A DNA stretch of 64,000 bases from Amycolatopsis albispora (lineage in GTDB: Bacteria; Actinomycetota; Actinomycetes; Mycobacteriales; Pseudonocardiaceae). Positions 8,206-17,776 of the stretch are shown piece after piece. The stretch is from contig NZ_CP015163.1 in assembly GCF_003312875.1 (NCBI RefSeq), forward strand, positions 6,200,001 through 6,264,000, written 5' to 3'. A program made the translations under genes and the position numbers. Numbering within the stretch: the stretch's first letter is position 1; every line of letters starts with the position of its first letter. The notes beneath the pieces are model-generated. The model did not search any database, was not told where the DNA came from, and saw only the letters and a program-made list of their open reading frames with translations.

Positions 8206-9429
8206 AAACTGGGGGCCGATTTCGGGAAACTGTGGTCGGCCAACGCGGCGACCAACATCGGGGACGGGGTGGCGCTGGCCGCCGGTCCCCTGCTGATGGC
8301 CTCGCTCACCAGCGATCCCCGGCTGGTGGCCGGTGCCGCCTTCGCGCAGCAGCTGCCGTGGCTGCTGCTGTCGCTGGTCAGCGGCGTTTTTGTGGACCGG
8401 CTCGACCGGCGCAAGCTGATCGCCGCGGTGAACGGGTTCCGCGCGCTGGTGATCGGCGGGCTGGCCGTGGCGGTCCAGGCCGACGTGGCCACGATCTGGC
8501 TGATCTACCTGGCCTTCTTCCTGGTCGGCACGGCGGAAACACTGGCGGACAACGCCTCCAGCGCGCTGGTGCCGAGCGTGGTGCCGGAACCGCTGCTGCC
8601 CAAGGCGAACGCCCGCCTGGTCGCGGTGCACACGGTGGCCAACCAGTTCGCCGCGCCGCCGCTGGGTGCGGCGTTGTTCGCGCTGGCCGCGGCGGTGCCG
8701 TTCGGCGTGAACGCGGTGATGTTCGTGGTGGCCGGGCTGCTGGTGCTCAGCATCAAGGGCGGGCAGCGCACGGTGCCCGTCGACGGGAAGCGGCCGATCC
8801 GCACCGAACTCGCCGAAGGCGTGCGCTGGCTGGCGAACCACCGCGTGCTGCGCATGCTCGCGGTGACCATCTGCCTGATGAACGTGACGCTGATGGCCGC
8901 GTTCGCGATCCTGGTGCTCTACGCCCGCGAGCGGCTCGGCCTCGGGGAAGTCGGCTTCGGCCTGCTGCTCACCGCGTCGGCGGTCGGCGGGCTGATCGGC
9001 ACGATGATCGTCAGCCGGTTGCAGGCGCGGTTCTCCAACACCGCGTTGCTGCGCGTCGGGCTGACCATCGAGACGCTGACCCACGTCGGACTCGCGCTCA
9101 CGCAAACCCCGTGGGTGGCCATGGTGACGCTGGTGGTCTTCGGCATCCACGGCTCGATCTGGGGCGTGATCGCGATTTCCTGGCGCCAGCGGGTGGTGCC
9201 GGAGAACCTGCGTGGCCGCGTGCACAGCGCCTACATGGTGTTCTCCGTCGGCGGCGCGGCACTCGGCAGCCTGATCAGCGGGCCGATCGCCAAGTCGTTC
9301 GGCATCACCGCGCCGTTCTGGGGTTCGGCGGTGGTGATGGCCGTGGTGACGCTCGCCTGCTGGCGGGGCCTGAAACTGGTCACGCCGGCCAAGGACGCTG
9401 TTCCGGCCGGAGCCGCTCCACGGCCGTAG
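8200..9429 (+). CDS. MFS transporter, MFS_3 (EntS-like exporter) family
   Basis: 409 residues with about 11-12 membrane helices. The start SANAATNIGDGVALAAGPLL and the loop VFVDRLDRRKL between helices 2 and 3 (equivalent to the MFS motif A) are typical of the MFS_3 / 'transmembrane secretion effector' group, which includes the enterobactin exporter EntS. A second loop RLGLGEVGFG lies between the halves. Likely a proton-driven exporter of an unknown small molecule. The ATG at 8200 lies in a hairpin. The 3' end overlaps the convergent amidase gene by 50 bp. Confidence 0.88.
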   Translation: MGKLGADFGKLWSANAATNIGDGVALAAGPLLMASLTSDPRLVAGAAFAQQLPWLLLSLVSGVFVDRLDRRKLIAAVNGFRALVIGGLAVAVQADVATIWLIYLAFFLVGTAETLADNASSALVPSVVPEPLLPKANARLVAVHTVANQFAAPPLGAALFALAAAVPFGVNAVMFVVAGLLVLSIKGGQRTVPVDGKRPIRTELAEGVRWLANHRVLRMLAVTICLMNVTLMAAFAILVLYARERLGLGEVGFGLLLTASAVGGLIGTMIVSRLQARFSNTALLRVGLTIETLTHVGLALTQTPWVAMVTLVVFGIHGSIWGVIAISWRQRVVPENLRGRVHSAYMVFSVGGAALGSLISGPIAKSFGITAPFWGSAVVMAVVTLACWRGLKLVTPAKDAVPAGAAPRP

Positions 9430-10762
9430 CCAGCCGCAGCACGCCGAGGTCGTCGAACCGGCGGCCCGAGATCTGCAGGCCGATCGGCAGGCCGTCGCCG
9501 GTGTAACCGCAGTTGACCGAGATCGCCGGCTGGCCGGACATGTTGTACGGCACGGTGAAGGCGATGTGCTCGAACGGCTTCTCCGGATCGTTGGTCGGCG
9601 AGGCGTAGTCGGCCGGTGGCGCGGAAACCGGGCAGGTCGGCGAGAGCACGAAGTCGTACGGCTCGGTCGCGCGCAGCGTCTTGGCGTTCATCACGTCGAT
9701 GCAGGAGAACCCGCGGTACCCGGTCAGCCCGTCGACCCCGGCCGCCCCGCGTGCCCAGTCGGCGATGTAGGGCAGCACCTTCTCCTGGCGTTCCGGCGGC
9801 AACTCGCTGATGTCGGACCAGGCGCGGATGCGCCAGAACACATCGAGCCCGTCGAGCAGTTCCCTGGTCAGGAAGGGAGCGACCGGCTCGACCACGGCGC
9901 CCGCGGACTCCAGCCGCCGCGCTATCTCGGTGACCGCGGCGAGCGTCTCGGGGGCCACCGACAGCCCGGCACCCGGGTCGGTGTGCAGCCCGATGCGCAG
10001 GCCACGCACCTCGAAGTCCAGCTCCTGCCACGGGATTTCCGCCGGGGGCAGGCTCATGTGGTCGCGGGCGTCCGGTCGGGCCAGCACGTCCATCAGCAGC
10101 GCGGTGTCCGCGACCGTGCGGGTCATTGGCCCGGCGACCCGGCCGATGTACGGCGGATCCACCGGCACCCGGCCGAAACTGGGCTTGAACCCGGCGAGAC
10201 CGCACCACCCGGCCGGCAGCCGGATCGAGCCGCCGATGTCGGTGCCGACGTGCAGCGGGCCGTACCCGGCGGCCGCCGCCGAACCCGCGCCCGCGCTCGA
10301 ACCACCGGGCGTTTTCGAGGTGTCCCAAGGGTTCCGCGAAGCGGTGTGGAAGCTGGACAGGCCCGAGGTGAGCATGCCGTAGTCCGGCATGGTGGTCTTC
10401 GCCAGCAGCACCCCGCCCGACTCGCGCACGCGCGCGGCGGCGGGCGCGTCCTCGGGCGCGGGCCGCAGTTCGGTGGCGGCCGTGCCCAGCGGCACCGGCG
10501 TGCCCTCGGTGGCGATGTTCTCCTTGAGCGTCAGCGGAACACCGTCGATCGGGCCGAGCGGCTCCCCCGCCTGCCAGCGGGCCTCGGACTCCTTCGCCAG
10601 CGCTCGCGCGGACGACGGGTCGTAGGCGTAGAGCGCGTGCAGTTCCGGTTCCCGTGCCTCGATGCGGGTGAGCACCGCTTCGGTCACCTCGACCGGGGAA
10701 ACCGTGCCCGCGCGGTAGGCCGCGACGAGTTCGGTGGCGGGGAGATCAGGCAGCTCGGTCAT
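9380..10762 (-). CDS. Amidase signature family hydrolase
   Basis: 460 residues, ATG after SD GGAGGA. The amidase-signature triad is complete: Lys80 (PLTLKENI), cis-Ser155 (TPGGSSAG) and nucleophile Ser179 (GTDIGGS). It hydrolyses a carboxamide, R-CO-NH2 to acid plus ammonia, probably in the cytosol since no signal peptide is present. It is the last gene of an operon with a peptide-type ABC importer, an aldehyde dehydrogenase and an SDR. The imported solute is therefore likely an amide, or gives an amide on oxidation. A GatA role is unlikely because gatC and gatB are absent. The 3' end overlaps the MFS gene by 50 bp on the other strand. Confidence 0.9.
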   Translation of the reverse strand: MTELPDLPATELVAAYRAGTVSPVEVTEAVLTRIEAREPELHALYAYDPSSARALAKESEARWQAGEPLGPIDGVPLTLKENIATEGTPVPLGTAATELRPAPEDAPAAARVRESGGVLLAKTTMPDYGMLTSGLSSFHTASRNPWDTSKTPGGSSAGAGSAAAAGYGPLHVGTDIGGSIRLPAGWCGLAGFKPSFGRVPVDPPYIGRVAGPMTRTVADTALLMDVLARPDARDHMSLPPAEIPWQELDFEVRGLRIGLHTDPGAGLSVAPETLAAVTEIARRLESAGAVVEPVAPFLTRELLDGLDVFWRIRAWSDISELPPERQEKVLPYIADWARGAAGVDGLTGYRGFSCIDVMNAKTLRATEPYDFVLSPTCPVSAPPADYASPTNDPEKPFEHIAFTVPYNMSGQPAISVNCGYTGDGLPIGLQISGRRFDDLGVLRLATAVERLRPEQRPWPA

Positions 10763-10783
10763 GCGGTGTCCTCCAAGAAAAAC

Positions 10784-11548
10784 TCAGGCGGGCGGGGTGA
10801 AGCGGCCGTCCACGGCGGTCCAGCCGCCGTCGACCGCGAGCACCGAGCCGGTGACGAAGGTCGAGGCATCGGACGCCAGGTAGACCACGGCGCCGGCGAG
10901 TTCCTCCGGCTTCGCCCACCGGCCGAGCGCGCCCTTGTCGGCGTACGCCCGGTACCAGTCCGCGTCGGCCTTGATCTGCGCGGTCAGCGGGGTTTCCACC
11001 ACCCCGGGCGCGATCGCGTTGACCCGCACCCCGGACGGCCCGAACTCGGCGGCGGCCGTGCGGAACATCTGCACCAGCCCGGCCTTGGTGGCCGCGTACA
11101 CCCCCTGGCCCGGTTCGACCGTGGTGCCGCGGATCGACGAGAAGCCGATGATGCTGCCGCGCCCGCGCTCCACCATGCGGGCGCCGAACGCGCGCACCAC
11201 CTCGAAGGTGGCGCCGAGGTTCAGCCCGATCACCCGCTCGAACTCCTCGCGCGAGTAGTCGAGCAGCCGCTTGCGCACGTTCATCGCCGCGGTGAGCACC
11301 ACGATGTCGAGGTCACCGAGGTCGGCGGCGGCGCGGTGCACGGCGTCGCTGTCGAGCAGGTTGATCTCGTAGGACTCGCCGCCGATCATCTCGGCGGTGG
11401 CGATCGCGGTCCCGGCGTCGCGGTCGGCGCAGACCACCGAAGCGCCCTGCGCGGCCAGCGCCTTCGCCGACTCGCGCCCGATGCCGCTGCCCGCGCCGAG
11501 CACCACCGCGTGCCGACCGTCGAGCCGGAACAACTTCTCGTAGTTCAC
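10784..11548 (-). CDS. Short-chain dehydrogenase/reductase (SDR)
   Basis: 254 residues from GTG 11548, overlapping the aldehyde dehydrogenase stop by 4 bp. The Rossmann motif GAGSGIG is at 18-24, an NNAG-equivalent TAAMN near 87-90, the catalytic Ser at 137/138 (FSSIRG), Tyr151 and Lys155 (YAATK), and PGVVETP near 184. A classical SDR that interconverts an alcohol and a ketone or aldehyde with NAD(P). Asp42 after the second beta-strand (CADRD) favours NAD(H). It would make the substrate of the neighbouring aldehyde dehydrogenase, or oxidise a secondary alcohol in the same route. Confidence 0.9.
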   Translation of the reverse strand: MNYEKLFRLDGRHAVVLGAGSGIGRESAKALAAQGASVVCADRDAGTAIATAEMIGGESYEINLLDSDAVHRAAADLGDLDIVVLTAAMNVRKRLLDYSREEFERVIGLNLGATFEVVRAFGARMVERGRGSIIGFSSIRGTTVEPGQGVYAATKAGLVQMFRTAAAEFGPSGVRVNAIAPGVVETPLTAQIKADADWYRAYADKGALGRWAKPEELAGAVVYLASDASTFVTGSVLAVDGGWTAVDGRFTPPA

Positions 11549-12978
11549 GGCCGAATCACCGCCATCCGCGTCACCGTCAGCTCCTCCACCGCGAACCGCG
11601 GGCCTTCCCGGCCGATGCCGGAGTCCTTGACCCCGCCGTACGGCATCGTGTCCGAGCGGAACCCCGGCACCTCGTTGACCACCACACCACCCACTTCCAG
11701 CTGGTCCAGCGCGCGGAACGCGGTGTTCAACGACCGGCTGAACACGCTGGCGTGCAGCCCGTACCGCGACGCGTTGACCAGTTCGAACGCTTCGTCCACA
11801 TCGGACACGCGGCGCAGGCACACCACCGGCCCGAAGATCTCCTCCGCCCAGCAGTCGGCGTCGTCCGGCACGTCGGCGAGCACGGTCGGCCGCACGATGC
11901 CGCCCTCGGCACCGCCGCCGCCGAGCACCTTCGCGCCCGCTTCGACTGCCTGCTCCACCCACGCCAGCACGCGCTTCGTGGAGCGTTCGTCGATCAGCGC
12001 CGACACCCGCGTGGTCTCCTCGCGTGGATCACCGATGACCACTTCGCCCAGGCGCGCGAGCAGTTTCCCGGTGAACTCGTCGGCCACCGAATCGACCACC
12101 AGCAACCGCTGCACCGAGATGCACGCCTGGCCGGAGGCGTAGAAACCACCACGCAGCACGGCGTCCGCCGCGGCGTCGAGATCCGCGTCCTCGGCGACCA
12201 CCAGCGCCGCGTTCGAGCCCAGCTCCAGCAGCGTCTTGCGGGGCGCCGCGTCCCGCGCGATCCGGTGCCCGACCGCCGCCGAGCCGGTGAACGACACCGC
12301 ACCCACGCGCGGATCGGTGACCAGCGTCGAGCCGACCTCCACGTCACCGGTGACCAGCTGGACCATCGACACCGGCGCGCCCGCCTCCTCGGCGGCCTCG
12401 CGCACCAGGTGGACCAGCCACAAGGTGGCCAGCGGGGTGGCGGGCGCCGGCTTGGCGACCACCGGGCAGCCCGCCGCGATCGACGGCGCGATCTTGTGGG
12501 ACGCCAGCAGCAGCGGGTAGTTGAACCCGGCGATGCCGACCACCACACCGATCGGCTTGCGGGTCCAGAAGCCGACCAGGCCGTCACCGGAGGGCAGCAG
12601 GTCGAGCGGCACGGTTTCGCCGTGCAGGCGCGCCACCTCCTCGGCCGCCGCCTCCCAGGTGACCAGCGTGCGCGCCACCTCGACCCGGCAGTCCACCAGC
12701 GGTTTCCCGGTTTCCGCGACGAGCAGTTCGACCAACTCGTCCTGCCGCGCGGCCAGCCGGTCACGCACGCCGGTCAGCACCGCGCGCCGGGTGCGCGAGG
12801 GCAGCGCCGCCACCGCGGGCGCCACCGCCACCGCTTCGTCCATCGCCCGGCGCGCCAGTTCCACCGTGCCCACCGGCGCCGCGGCGACCACGCTCCCGTC
12901 GTACGGGAACCGCACCGGCTCGGTGTCCGAAGTGGACACCCAGCCGGAGCCGATCGGCAGGCCGTCCGGATACCGCAT
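11545..12978 (-). CDS. NAD(P)-dependent aldehyde dehydrogenase
   Basis: 477 residues. The general base Glu252 is in LLELGSN and the catalytic Cys286 in GQACISVQR. GFNYP holds the conserved Asn153, and VAKPAP the cofactor-binding lysine. The GQAC-I-S-V-Q-R environment and LELGSN (rather than LELGGK) place it near lactaldehyde / glyceraldehyde-3-phosphate (GapN-like) dehydrogenases. It oxidises an aldehyde to the acid. It sits between the ABC ATPase gene (1-bp overlap) and the SDR gene (4-bp overlap), so it is cotranslated with the uptake system. Confidence 0.9.
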   Translation of the reverse strand: MRYPDGLPIGSGWVSTSDTEPVRFPYDGSVVAAAPVGTVELARRAMDEAVAVAPAVAALPSRTRRAVLTGVRDRLAARQDELVELLVAETGKPLVDCRVEVARTLVTWEAAAEEVARLHGETVPLDLLPSGDGLVGFWTRKPIGVVVGIAGFNYPLLLASHKIAPSIAAGCPVVAKPAPATPLATLWLVHLVREAAEEAGAPVSMVQLVTGDVEVGSTLVTDPRVGAVSFTGSAAVGHRIARDAAPRKTLLELGSNAALVVAEDADLDAAADAVLRGGFYASGQACISVQRLLVVDSVADEFTGKLLARLGEVVIGDPREETTRVSALIDERSTKRVLAWVEQAVEAGAKVLGGGGAEGGIVRPTVLADVPDDADCWAEEIFGPVVCLRRVSDVDEAFELVNASRYGLHASVFSRSLNTAFRALDQLEVGGVVVNEVPGFRSDTMPYGGVKDSGIGREGPRFAVEELTVTRMAVIRP

Positions 12979-13736
12979 CAGTTCTCCCCGATTTCGCTCA
13001 GTACCTTGCGCAACGTCGGCGCGGCCGCGATCAGGTCGCGGGTGTATTCGTGTGACGGCGAGTCGTAGACCTCGTCGACCGGGCCGAGTTCGACCACCTC
13101 GCCCGCCCTCATCACCGCCACCGTGTCGCAGAGGTGACGCACCACCGACAGGTCGTGCGAGACAAAAACCAGCGTCAGCGCGAAGCGGTCGACCAGATCG
13201 GCGAGCAGGTCGAGGATCTGGCCGCGCACGGACACGTCGAGCGCGCTCACCGCTTCGTCCGCCAGCAGCACGGCGGGGCGCGGCGCCAGTGCGCGCGCGA
13301 TGGAGATCCGCTGCCGCTGCCCGCCGGAGAACTGGTGGGGGTACCGCTGCCCGGCGTCGGCGGGCAGACCGACGGCGTCGAGCAGTTCGGCCACCCGGTC
13401 AGCGCGCTCGGCCGACCGGCCCAGCGGCTCGGCGATGATGTCCCGCACGCGCATGCGCGGATTCAGCGAGCCCATCGGATCCTGGAAGACGATCTGCAGC
13501 GACGACCGCAGGAAGCCGAGCCGCCGCTCGGGCAGGCCGTCGATCCGCCGGCCCTGGAACAGGATCTCCCCGGAGGTCGGCTGGTCCAGCGCGGCCAGCA
13601 GTCTGACCAAAGTGGACTTACCGGAACCGGACTCGCCGACGATGCCGAACCGCTGCCCGGCCTGGACGGTGAACGACACCCCGCGCAACGCCTCCACCCG
13701 GTGGTAGACGCGCCGCAGGTCACGGACTTCGATCAT
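12978..13736 (-). CDS. Peptide-type ABC transporter ATPase (OppF/DppF-like)
   Basis: 252 residues from ATG 13736, which overlaps the preceding ATPase gene by 4 bp. Walker [10 protein letters not shown] near residue 36, Q-loop FQDPMGSLNPRM, signature FSGGQRQR, Walker B LLADEAVSALD and the switch His in FVSHDLSV are all intact. It lacks an obvious oligopeptide C-terminal Fe-S or zinc tail but keeps HEYTRDLIAAAP, as in OppF/DppF proteins. It powers the importer together with the OppD-like ATPase encoded upstream. A longer frame up to 13865 exists but is an out-of-phase extension into the neighbouring gene. Confidence 0.92.
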   Translation of the reverse strand: MIEVRDLRRVYHRVEALRGVSFTVQAGQRFGIVGESGSGKSTLVRLLAALDQPTSGEILFQGRRIDGLPERRLGFLRSSLQIVFQDPMGSLNPRMRVRDIIAEPLGRSAERADRVAELLDAVGLPADAGQRYPHQFSGGQRQRISIARALAPRPAVLLADEAVSALDVSVRGQILDLLADLVDRFALTLVFVSHDLSVVRHLCDTVAVMRAGEVVELGPVDEVYDSPSHEYTRDLIAAAPTLRKVLSEIGEN

Positions 13737-14500
13737 CGCCGCGCCTCCAGATCCGACGCCGTCAGCAGCTTCCTGGTGTAGTCGTGCCGCGGGTTCAGGA
13801 ACACTTCGCGCACCGGGCCCTCCTCGACGATCCGGCCGTCCAGCATCACCAGCACGCGCTGGCACACCCTGGCGACCACGGCCAGGTCGTGCGTGATGAA
13901 CAGCAGCGCCTTGCCGTCCACACCGGCGAGAATGAGGTCGAGGATCTGCGCCTGCACGGTGACGTCGAGCGCGGTGGTCGGCTCGTCGCAGATGAGCAAC
14001 GAGGGATTGTTCGCCAGCGCGATGGCGAGCACCACGCGCTGGCGCTGCCCGCCGGAAAGCTGGTGCGGGTAGGCGCGGGCGATGCGCTCCGGATCGGGCA
14101 GGCGCACCTGGTCGAGCAGATCGAGCGCGGCCCGCTTCGCCGACCGGCGGTCGGGTTGCGTGCGGTGCACCCGCATCACCTCGGCGACCTGGTTGCCGAT
14201 CCGCATCGACGGGTTCAGCGCGGTCATCGGCTCCTGGAACACCATGGCCATCTCGCGCCCGCGCAACCCGGCCAGCTCGCGTTCCGGAGCACGCAGCAGG
14301 TCCCGGCCGCCGAGTTCGGCGGTGCCGGTGGCGGTCACGCCGTAGGGCAGCAGGCCGAGCACCGCCGAGGCGGTCAGCGACTTGCCGGAGCCGGACTCGC
14401 CGATCAGGCCGACCCGCTCGCCACTGTCCACAGTGAACGAAACGTCGTGGACCAGGCCGTGGCCACCGGTCTGGAGGCTGAGCCCCTCAACTCGCAACAC
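13733..14500 (-). CDS. Peptide-type ABC transporter ATPase (OppD/DppD-like)
   Basis: 255 residues from GTG 14500. GGAGGT lies 6-7 nt upstream of that codon, which decides against the in-frame start at 14533. Walker [11 protein letters not shown]-loop [12 protein letters not shown], signature LSGGQRQR, Walker [13 protein letters not shown] and His-switch FITHDLAV are present, followed by HDYTRKLL. It forms the heterodimeric motor with the OppF-like ATPase. The start overlaps the permease gene by 14 bp. No missing catalytic residue. Confidence 0.92.
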   Translation of the reverse strand: MLRVEGLSLQTGGHGLVHDVSFTVDSGERVGLIGESGSGKSLTASAVLGLLPYGVTATGTAELGGRDLLRAPERELAGLRGREMAMVFQEPMTALNPSMRIGNQVAEVMRVHRTQPDRRSAKRAALDLLDQVRLPDPERIARAYPHQLSGGQRQRVVLAIALANNPSLLICDEPTTALDVTVQAQILDLILAGVDGKALLFITHDLAVVARVCQRVLVMLDGRIVEEGPVREVFLNPRHDYTRKLLTASDLEARR

Positions 14501-15308
14501 GGCGGACCTCCAGCTTCGGGTCGAACCGGTCACGCAGGCCGTCGCCGAGCAGGTTGAAGCCGAGCACCGCGATCGCGATGGCGATGCCCGGCACCAGCGC
14601 CAGCCGCGGTTGCACGGCGAGCAGTTCCTGCGACTCCTGCAGCATCCGGCCCCACGACGGTGTCGGCGGGCGGGTGCCGAAACCGAGGAACGACAACGCC
14701 GCCTCGGCGAGCACGGCGATCGCGAACGACACCGAGGACTGCACGATCAGCAGGCCCGAGATGTTCGGGAACACGTGCCGGAGCGCGATGTGCCACCGCG
14801 AGCGTCCGGCCGCACGGGCGGCGAGCACGTACTCCGTGCTCATCACGCGCAGGGTGCCGGACCGCGCGATGCGCGCGAACGACGGCACGGTGGCGATGCC
14901 GATGGCGATCATCGCGGTGAGCGTGTCCGCCCCGAACACCGCGCCGAACAGGATCGCCAGCAGCAGCGCGGGGAACGCGAGCACCAGATCGTTGACGCGC
15001 ATGATGAACTCGCCCAGCCAGCGCCGCGACATCCCGGCCAGGATGCCCAGCGGCGTGCCGATCACCGCGGCCACGCCGACCGCCACCACACCGACGTAGA
15101 GCGTGGTGCGCGCGCCGACCATGATCTGGCTGGCCACGTCGCGGCCGAACTTGTCGGTGCCGAACACGTGGTCGCCGGTCGGCCCGAGCAGGCGTTCCCC
15201 GGCGCTGACCACGGTCGGGTCGTACGGCGTCCAGAGGAACGACAGCAACGCGGCGACCACGACGAGCCCGACCAGGATGCCGCCGACCGGCAAAGCGCGA
15301 CCGTTCAC
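14487..15308 (-). CDS. Peptide-type ABC transporter permease (DppC-like)
   Basis: 273 residues with about six membrane helices. GTDKFGRDV after the first helix and the EAA-type loop MSTEYVLAARAAGRSRWHIALRH (near 185-205) mark a DppC/OppC inner-membrane permease; the loop docks on the ATPases. The GTG start overlaps the DppB-like gene by 4 bp. WTPYDP in the first periplasmic loop is also typical of the family. Confidence 0.92.
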   Translation of the reverse strand: MNGRALPVGGILVGLVVVAALLSFLWTPYDPTVVSAGERLLGPTGDHVFGTDKFGRDVASQIMVGARTTLYVGVVAVGVAAVIGTPLGILAGMSRRWLGEFIMRVNDLVLAFPALLLAILFGAVFGADTLTAMIAIGIATVPSFARIARSGTLRVMSTEYVLAARAAGRSRWHIALRHVFPNISGLLIVQSSVSFAIAVLAEAALSFLGFGTRPPTPSWGRMLQESQELLAVQPRLALVPGIAIAIAVLGFNLLGDGLRDRFDPKLEVRRVAS

Positions 15309-16252
15309 TTCGCACCTCGCAGTTTCGGGTCGAGCACCGTGTACAGCACGTCGACCAGGAAGTTCACCAGCAGCGCGCCGGCCACCAGCACCAGCACGAT
15401 GCCCTGCACGGTCAGCAGGTCACGTGCGGCGACCGCGTCCAGCAGCATGCTGCCCAGGCCCGGCAGCACAAAAACCCGTTCCACCACCACGGCGCCGACC
15501 AGCAGCGTGGTCAGCTGCAGCCCCAGCACGGTGACCACCGGGACCGCCGCGTTGCGCAGCCCGTGCCGGACCAGCGCCTGCCCCGGCATGAGCCCCTTCG
15601 ACCGCGCGGTCCGCAGGTAGTCCTCGCCGAGCACGTCCAGCACGGACGACCGGACGTACCTGGTGAGCACCGCGCCCTGGACCACGCCGAGCGACAGCGC
15701 GGGCAGGATCAGCCCGCGCAGGAACTCCACCGGGTCCTGCACCGGCGGTGTCCAGCCACCGGAGGGCAGCCACTGCAACCGCACCGCAAAAACCTGCACC
15801 AGCAGGATCCCGGCGAGGAAGGCGGGCACCGCGATGCCGAGCTGCGAGGCCGCCGAAACCACCGTGCCGCTGGCCTTGCGGTGGCGGACCGCGGCGAGCA
15901 CGCCCATCGGGACGGCGATCAGCACCGCCACCAGCATGCCCGCGCCGACCAGCCACAGCGTCACGCCGAGCCGGTCGGCCAGCTGCGGCCCGATCACGTC
16001 CCGCGTGACGTAGGACTTGCCGAAGTCGCCGGTGAGCACGCTGCCCATCCAGTCGAGGTACTGCGTGACCAGCGGCCGGTCGATGCCGAACTCCTGGCGC
16101 GTCTGCGCGAGCAGCTCCGGCGTGGCGTTGACGCCGAGCGCGACCTGCGCCGGGTCACCGGGCAGCACCGCGGTGAACACAAAAACCACGATCGACGCGG
16201 CGAGCAGGCTGAGCGCGAAAATCGCCGCGCGGCGCAGGATGCGGGCGGTCAT
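15305..16252 (-). CDS. Peptide-type ABC transporter permease (DppB-like)
   Basis: 315 residues, six membrane helices. The N-terminal TAVLPGDPA and LGVNATPE loop and FGIDRPL are family hallmarks. The coupling loop DVLGEDYLRTARSKGL lies near 215-232, followed by HGLRNAAVPVVT. ATG 16252 overlaps the binding-protein gene by 4 bp. It pairs with the DppC-like subunit to form the channel. Confidence 0.92.
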   Translation of the reverse strand: MTARILRRAAIFALSLLAASIVVFVFTAVLPGDPAQVALGVNATPELLAQTRQEFGIDRPLVTQYLDWMGSVLTGDFGKSYVTRDVIGPQLADRLGVTLWLVGAGMLVAVLIAVPMGVLAAVRHRKASGTVVSAASQLGIAVPAFLAGILLVQVFAVRLQWLPSGGWTPPVQDPVEFLRGLILPALSLGVVQGAVLTRYVRSSVLDVLGEDYLRTARSKGLMPGQALVRHGLRNAAVPVVTVLGLQLTTLLVGAVVVERVFVLPGLGSMLLDAVAARDLLTVQGIVLVLVAGALLVNFLVDVLYTVLDPKLRGAK

Positions 16253-17742
16253 CCGGCCCTCCCCAGCGTGGTCAGGTCGAACGACTCGCTGACCTGGTTG
16301 CGCACGATGCCGGTCACCTTCTTCTTGGCGGCGACCACGTTCGGGTACAGGAACAGCCAGTTCGCGGCGGCGTCCTCGCTGAGCGTCCGCGCCACCTCGC
16401 GCATCGCGGTGACCTGCTCCTCCGGCGAGCCGCGGTCGGCACGCGCCAGCAGGTCCTGCGCCTTCTTGCTGTCGTAGCCCCAGTAGAACGACGGCCTGCC
16501 GAAGGTGGTGATGTCGCGGGCTTCCACGTGCTGGATGATCGACAGGTCGTAGTCGTGGTCGGTGAACACCTGCTTGAGCCACACCGCCGGGAAGTCCAGC
16601 GGCTCGATGGTCACCGTGACGCCGACCTCGGCCAGCTGCGACGCCACCACCTGCGCGCTCGACACCGCGTACGGCAGGTTCGGGATGCGCAGGCGCAGGT
16701 TCAGCTGGGTTTTCCCGGCTTCGGCGAGCAGCGCGCGGGCCTGCGCCGGGTCGTGCGGATAGGCGCCGGACAGGTCCTCGTACCAGGGATCGGTGGGCGG
16801 GACCATGCTGCCGATCAGCGTGCCGCGCCCGGCCCACGCGGTGGCCAGCAGCGCCTTGCGATCGATGGCCAGCGTCAGCGCGCGCCGCACGCGCACGTCG
16901 TTCAGCGGTTCCTTCTTGTTGTTGAACGCCAGCACCACTTCGCTGTTGGTGGTGCCCTGGACCACGTTGAACCGGCTGTCCGCCTCGAACTGCGGGATCG
17001 AGTCCGGCGCGGTGATCGTGCCGATCACGTCGATGCCGTTGCTGAGCAGCGCGTTGTTCAGCGCGGTCGGGTCCTTGTAGTACTTGAGGTAGACCGTGCG
17101 GTAGACCGGTTCCGGGCCGCGGAAGCGCGGGTTCGCCCGGAGCACCACGGAATCCCCGCGCCGCCGCGAAGCCACCTCGTACGGGCCGGTGCCGACCGGC
17201 TTGTTGGCCAGGTCGGCGATGCCGGTCGGGGTGAACATGGCGCCGACGCGGCTGGCCATGTCGAACAGCCAGGCGTTGCTCGGCTTGGTCAGCACCACCC
17301 TGGCGTGCAGCGGGTCCACCACCTCGACCCGGTCCACGACGTCCATTTTGGACTTGATGGAGATGGACCAGTCGGTTTTCACGCGGTTGATGGAGAACCG
17401 GACGTCCTCCGCGGTGAACTCGGCGCCGTTGCTGAACAGCACGCCCGGCTTGAGCTTGAAGTCGTAGACCAGCCGGTCCTCGCTGACCGTCCACGACTCG
17501 GCGAGCAGCGGCACCACGCGCCCCTGGTCGTCGAGCTTCACCAGGCCCTCGTAGACGTTGTAGAGCAGCGCCTGGGGAATGGCCGCGCCGTCGGTTCGGG
17601 TGAAGTCGAAGTTCTGCGGCTCGGCCGCGAATCCGACGGCGAGCGTGGACCCGTCGTCCGGCACGAAGGCGGACGAACCCGCGGAGCAGCCCGAAGCCAC
17701 CAGCAGCAGCGCGAGGGCCGCGGCGAGAAGTCGGGCTTTCAT
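16249..17742 (-). CDS. Solute-binding lipoprotein, ABC family 5 (DppA/OppA-like)
   Basis: 497 residues. A lipoprotein signal peptide ends in the lipobox VASGC (Cys19), so the protein is anchored outside the membrane. EPQNFDFT, YEGLVKLDDQG, LLAESW and FKLKPGVLFSNG are characteristic of family-5 peptide/nickel binding proteins. The ligand is not readable from sequence. The context (amidase, SDR, aldehyde dehydrogenase) suggests a small amide, peptide or amino-alcohol derivative. First gene of the operon, with SD GGGAGA and a FadR-type operator 20-34 bp upstream of the start. Confidence 0.92.
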   Translation of the reverse strand: MKARLLAAALALLLVASGCSAGSSAFVPDDGSTLAVGFAAEPQNFDFTRTDGAAIPQALLYNVYEGLVKLDDQGRVVPLLAESWTVSEDRLVYDFKLKPGVLFSNGAEFTAEDVRFSINRVKTDWSISIKSKMDVVDRVEVVDPLHARVVLTKPSNAWLFDMASRVGAMFTPTGIADLANKPVGTGPYEVASRRRGDSVVLRANPRFRGPEPVYRTVYLKYYKDPTALNNALLSNGIDVIGTITAPDSIPQFEADSRFNVVQGTTNSEVVLAFNNKKEPLNDVRVRRALTLAIDRKALLATAWAGRGTLIGSMVPPTDPWYEDLSGAYPHDPAQARALLAEAGKTQLNLRLRIPNLPYAVSSAQVVASQLAEVGVTVTIEPLDFPAVWLKQVFTDHDYDLSIIQHVEARDITTFGRPSFYWGYDSKKAQDLLARADRGSPEEQVTAMREVARTLSEDAAANWLFLYPNVVAAKKKVTGIVRNQVSESFDLTTLGRAG

Positions 17743-17761
17743 CGTTCTCCCAACCTAGTAG

Positions 17762-17776
17762 ACTGGTCGGACCAGT
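17762..17776. promoter_or_regulatory. FadR/GntR-type operator
   Basis: ACTGGTC-G-GACCAGT is a perfect 7-1-7 inverted repeat between the divergent transporter operon and the GntR-family gene. The TGGTC-N-GACCA core matches the typical FadR-subfamily half-sites. It is placed to control both directions and likely binds the adjacent regulator. Confidence 0.8.

Noticed and set aside
6916..9225. 769-residue open frame on the minus strand
   Set aside because: It lies opposite the aminotransferase and MFS genes, both well-supported families; composition is a His/Arg/Gly-rich shadow.
9566..12142. 858-residue plus-strand frame
   Set aside because: It is antisense to the amidase, SDR and aldehyde dehydrogenase genes; composition is a shadow.
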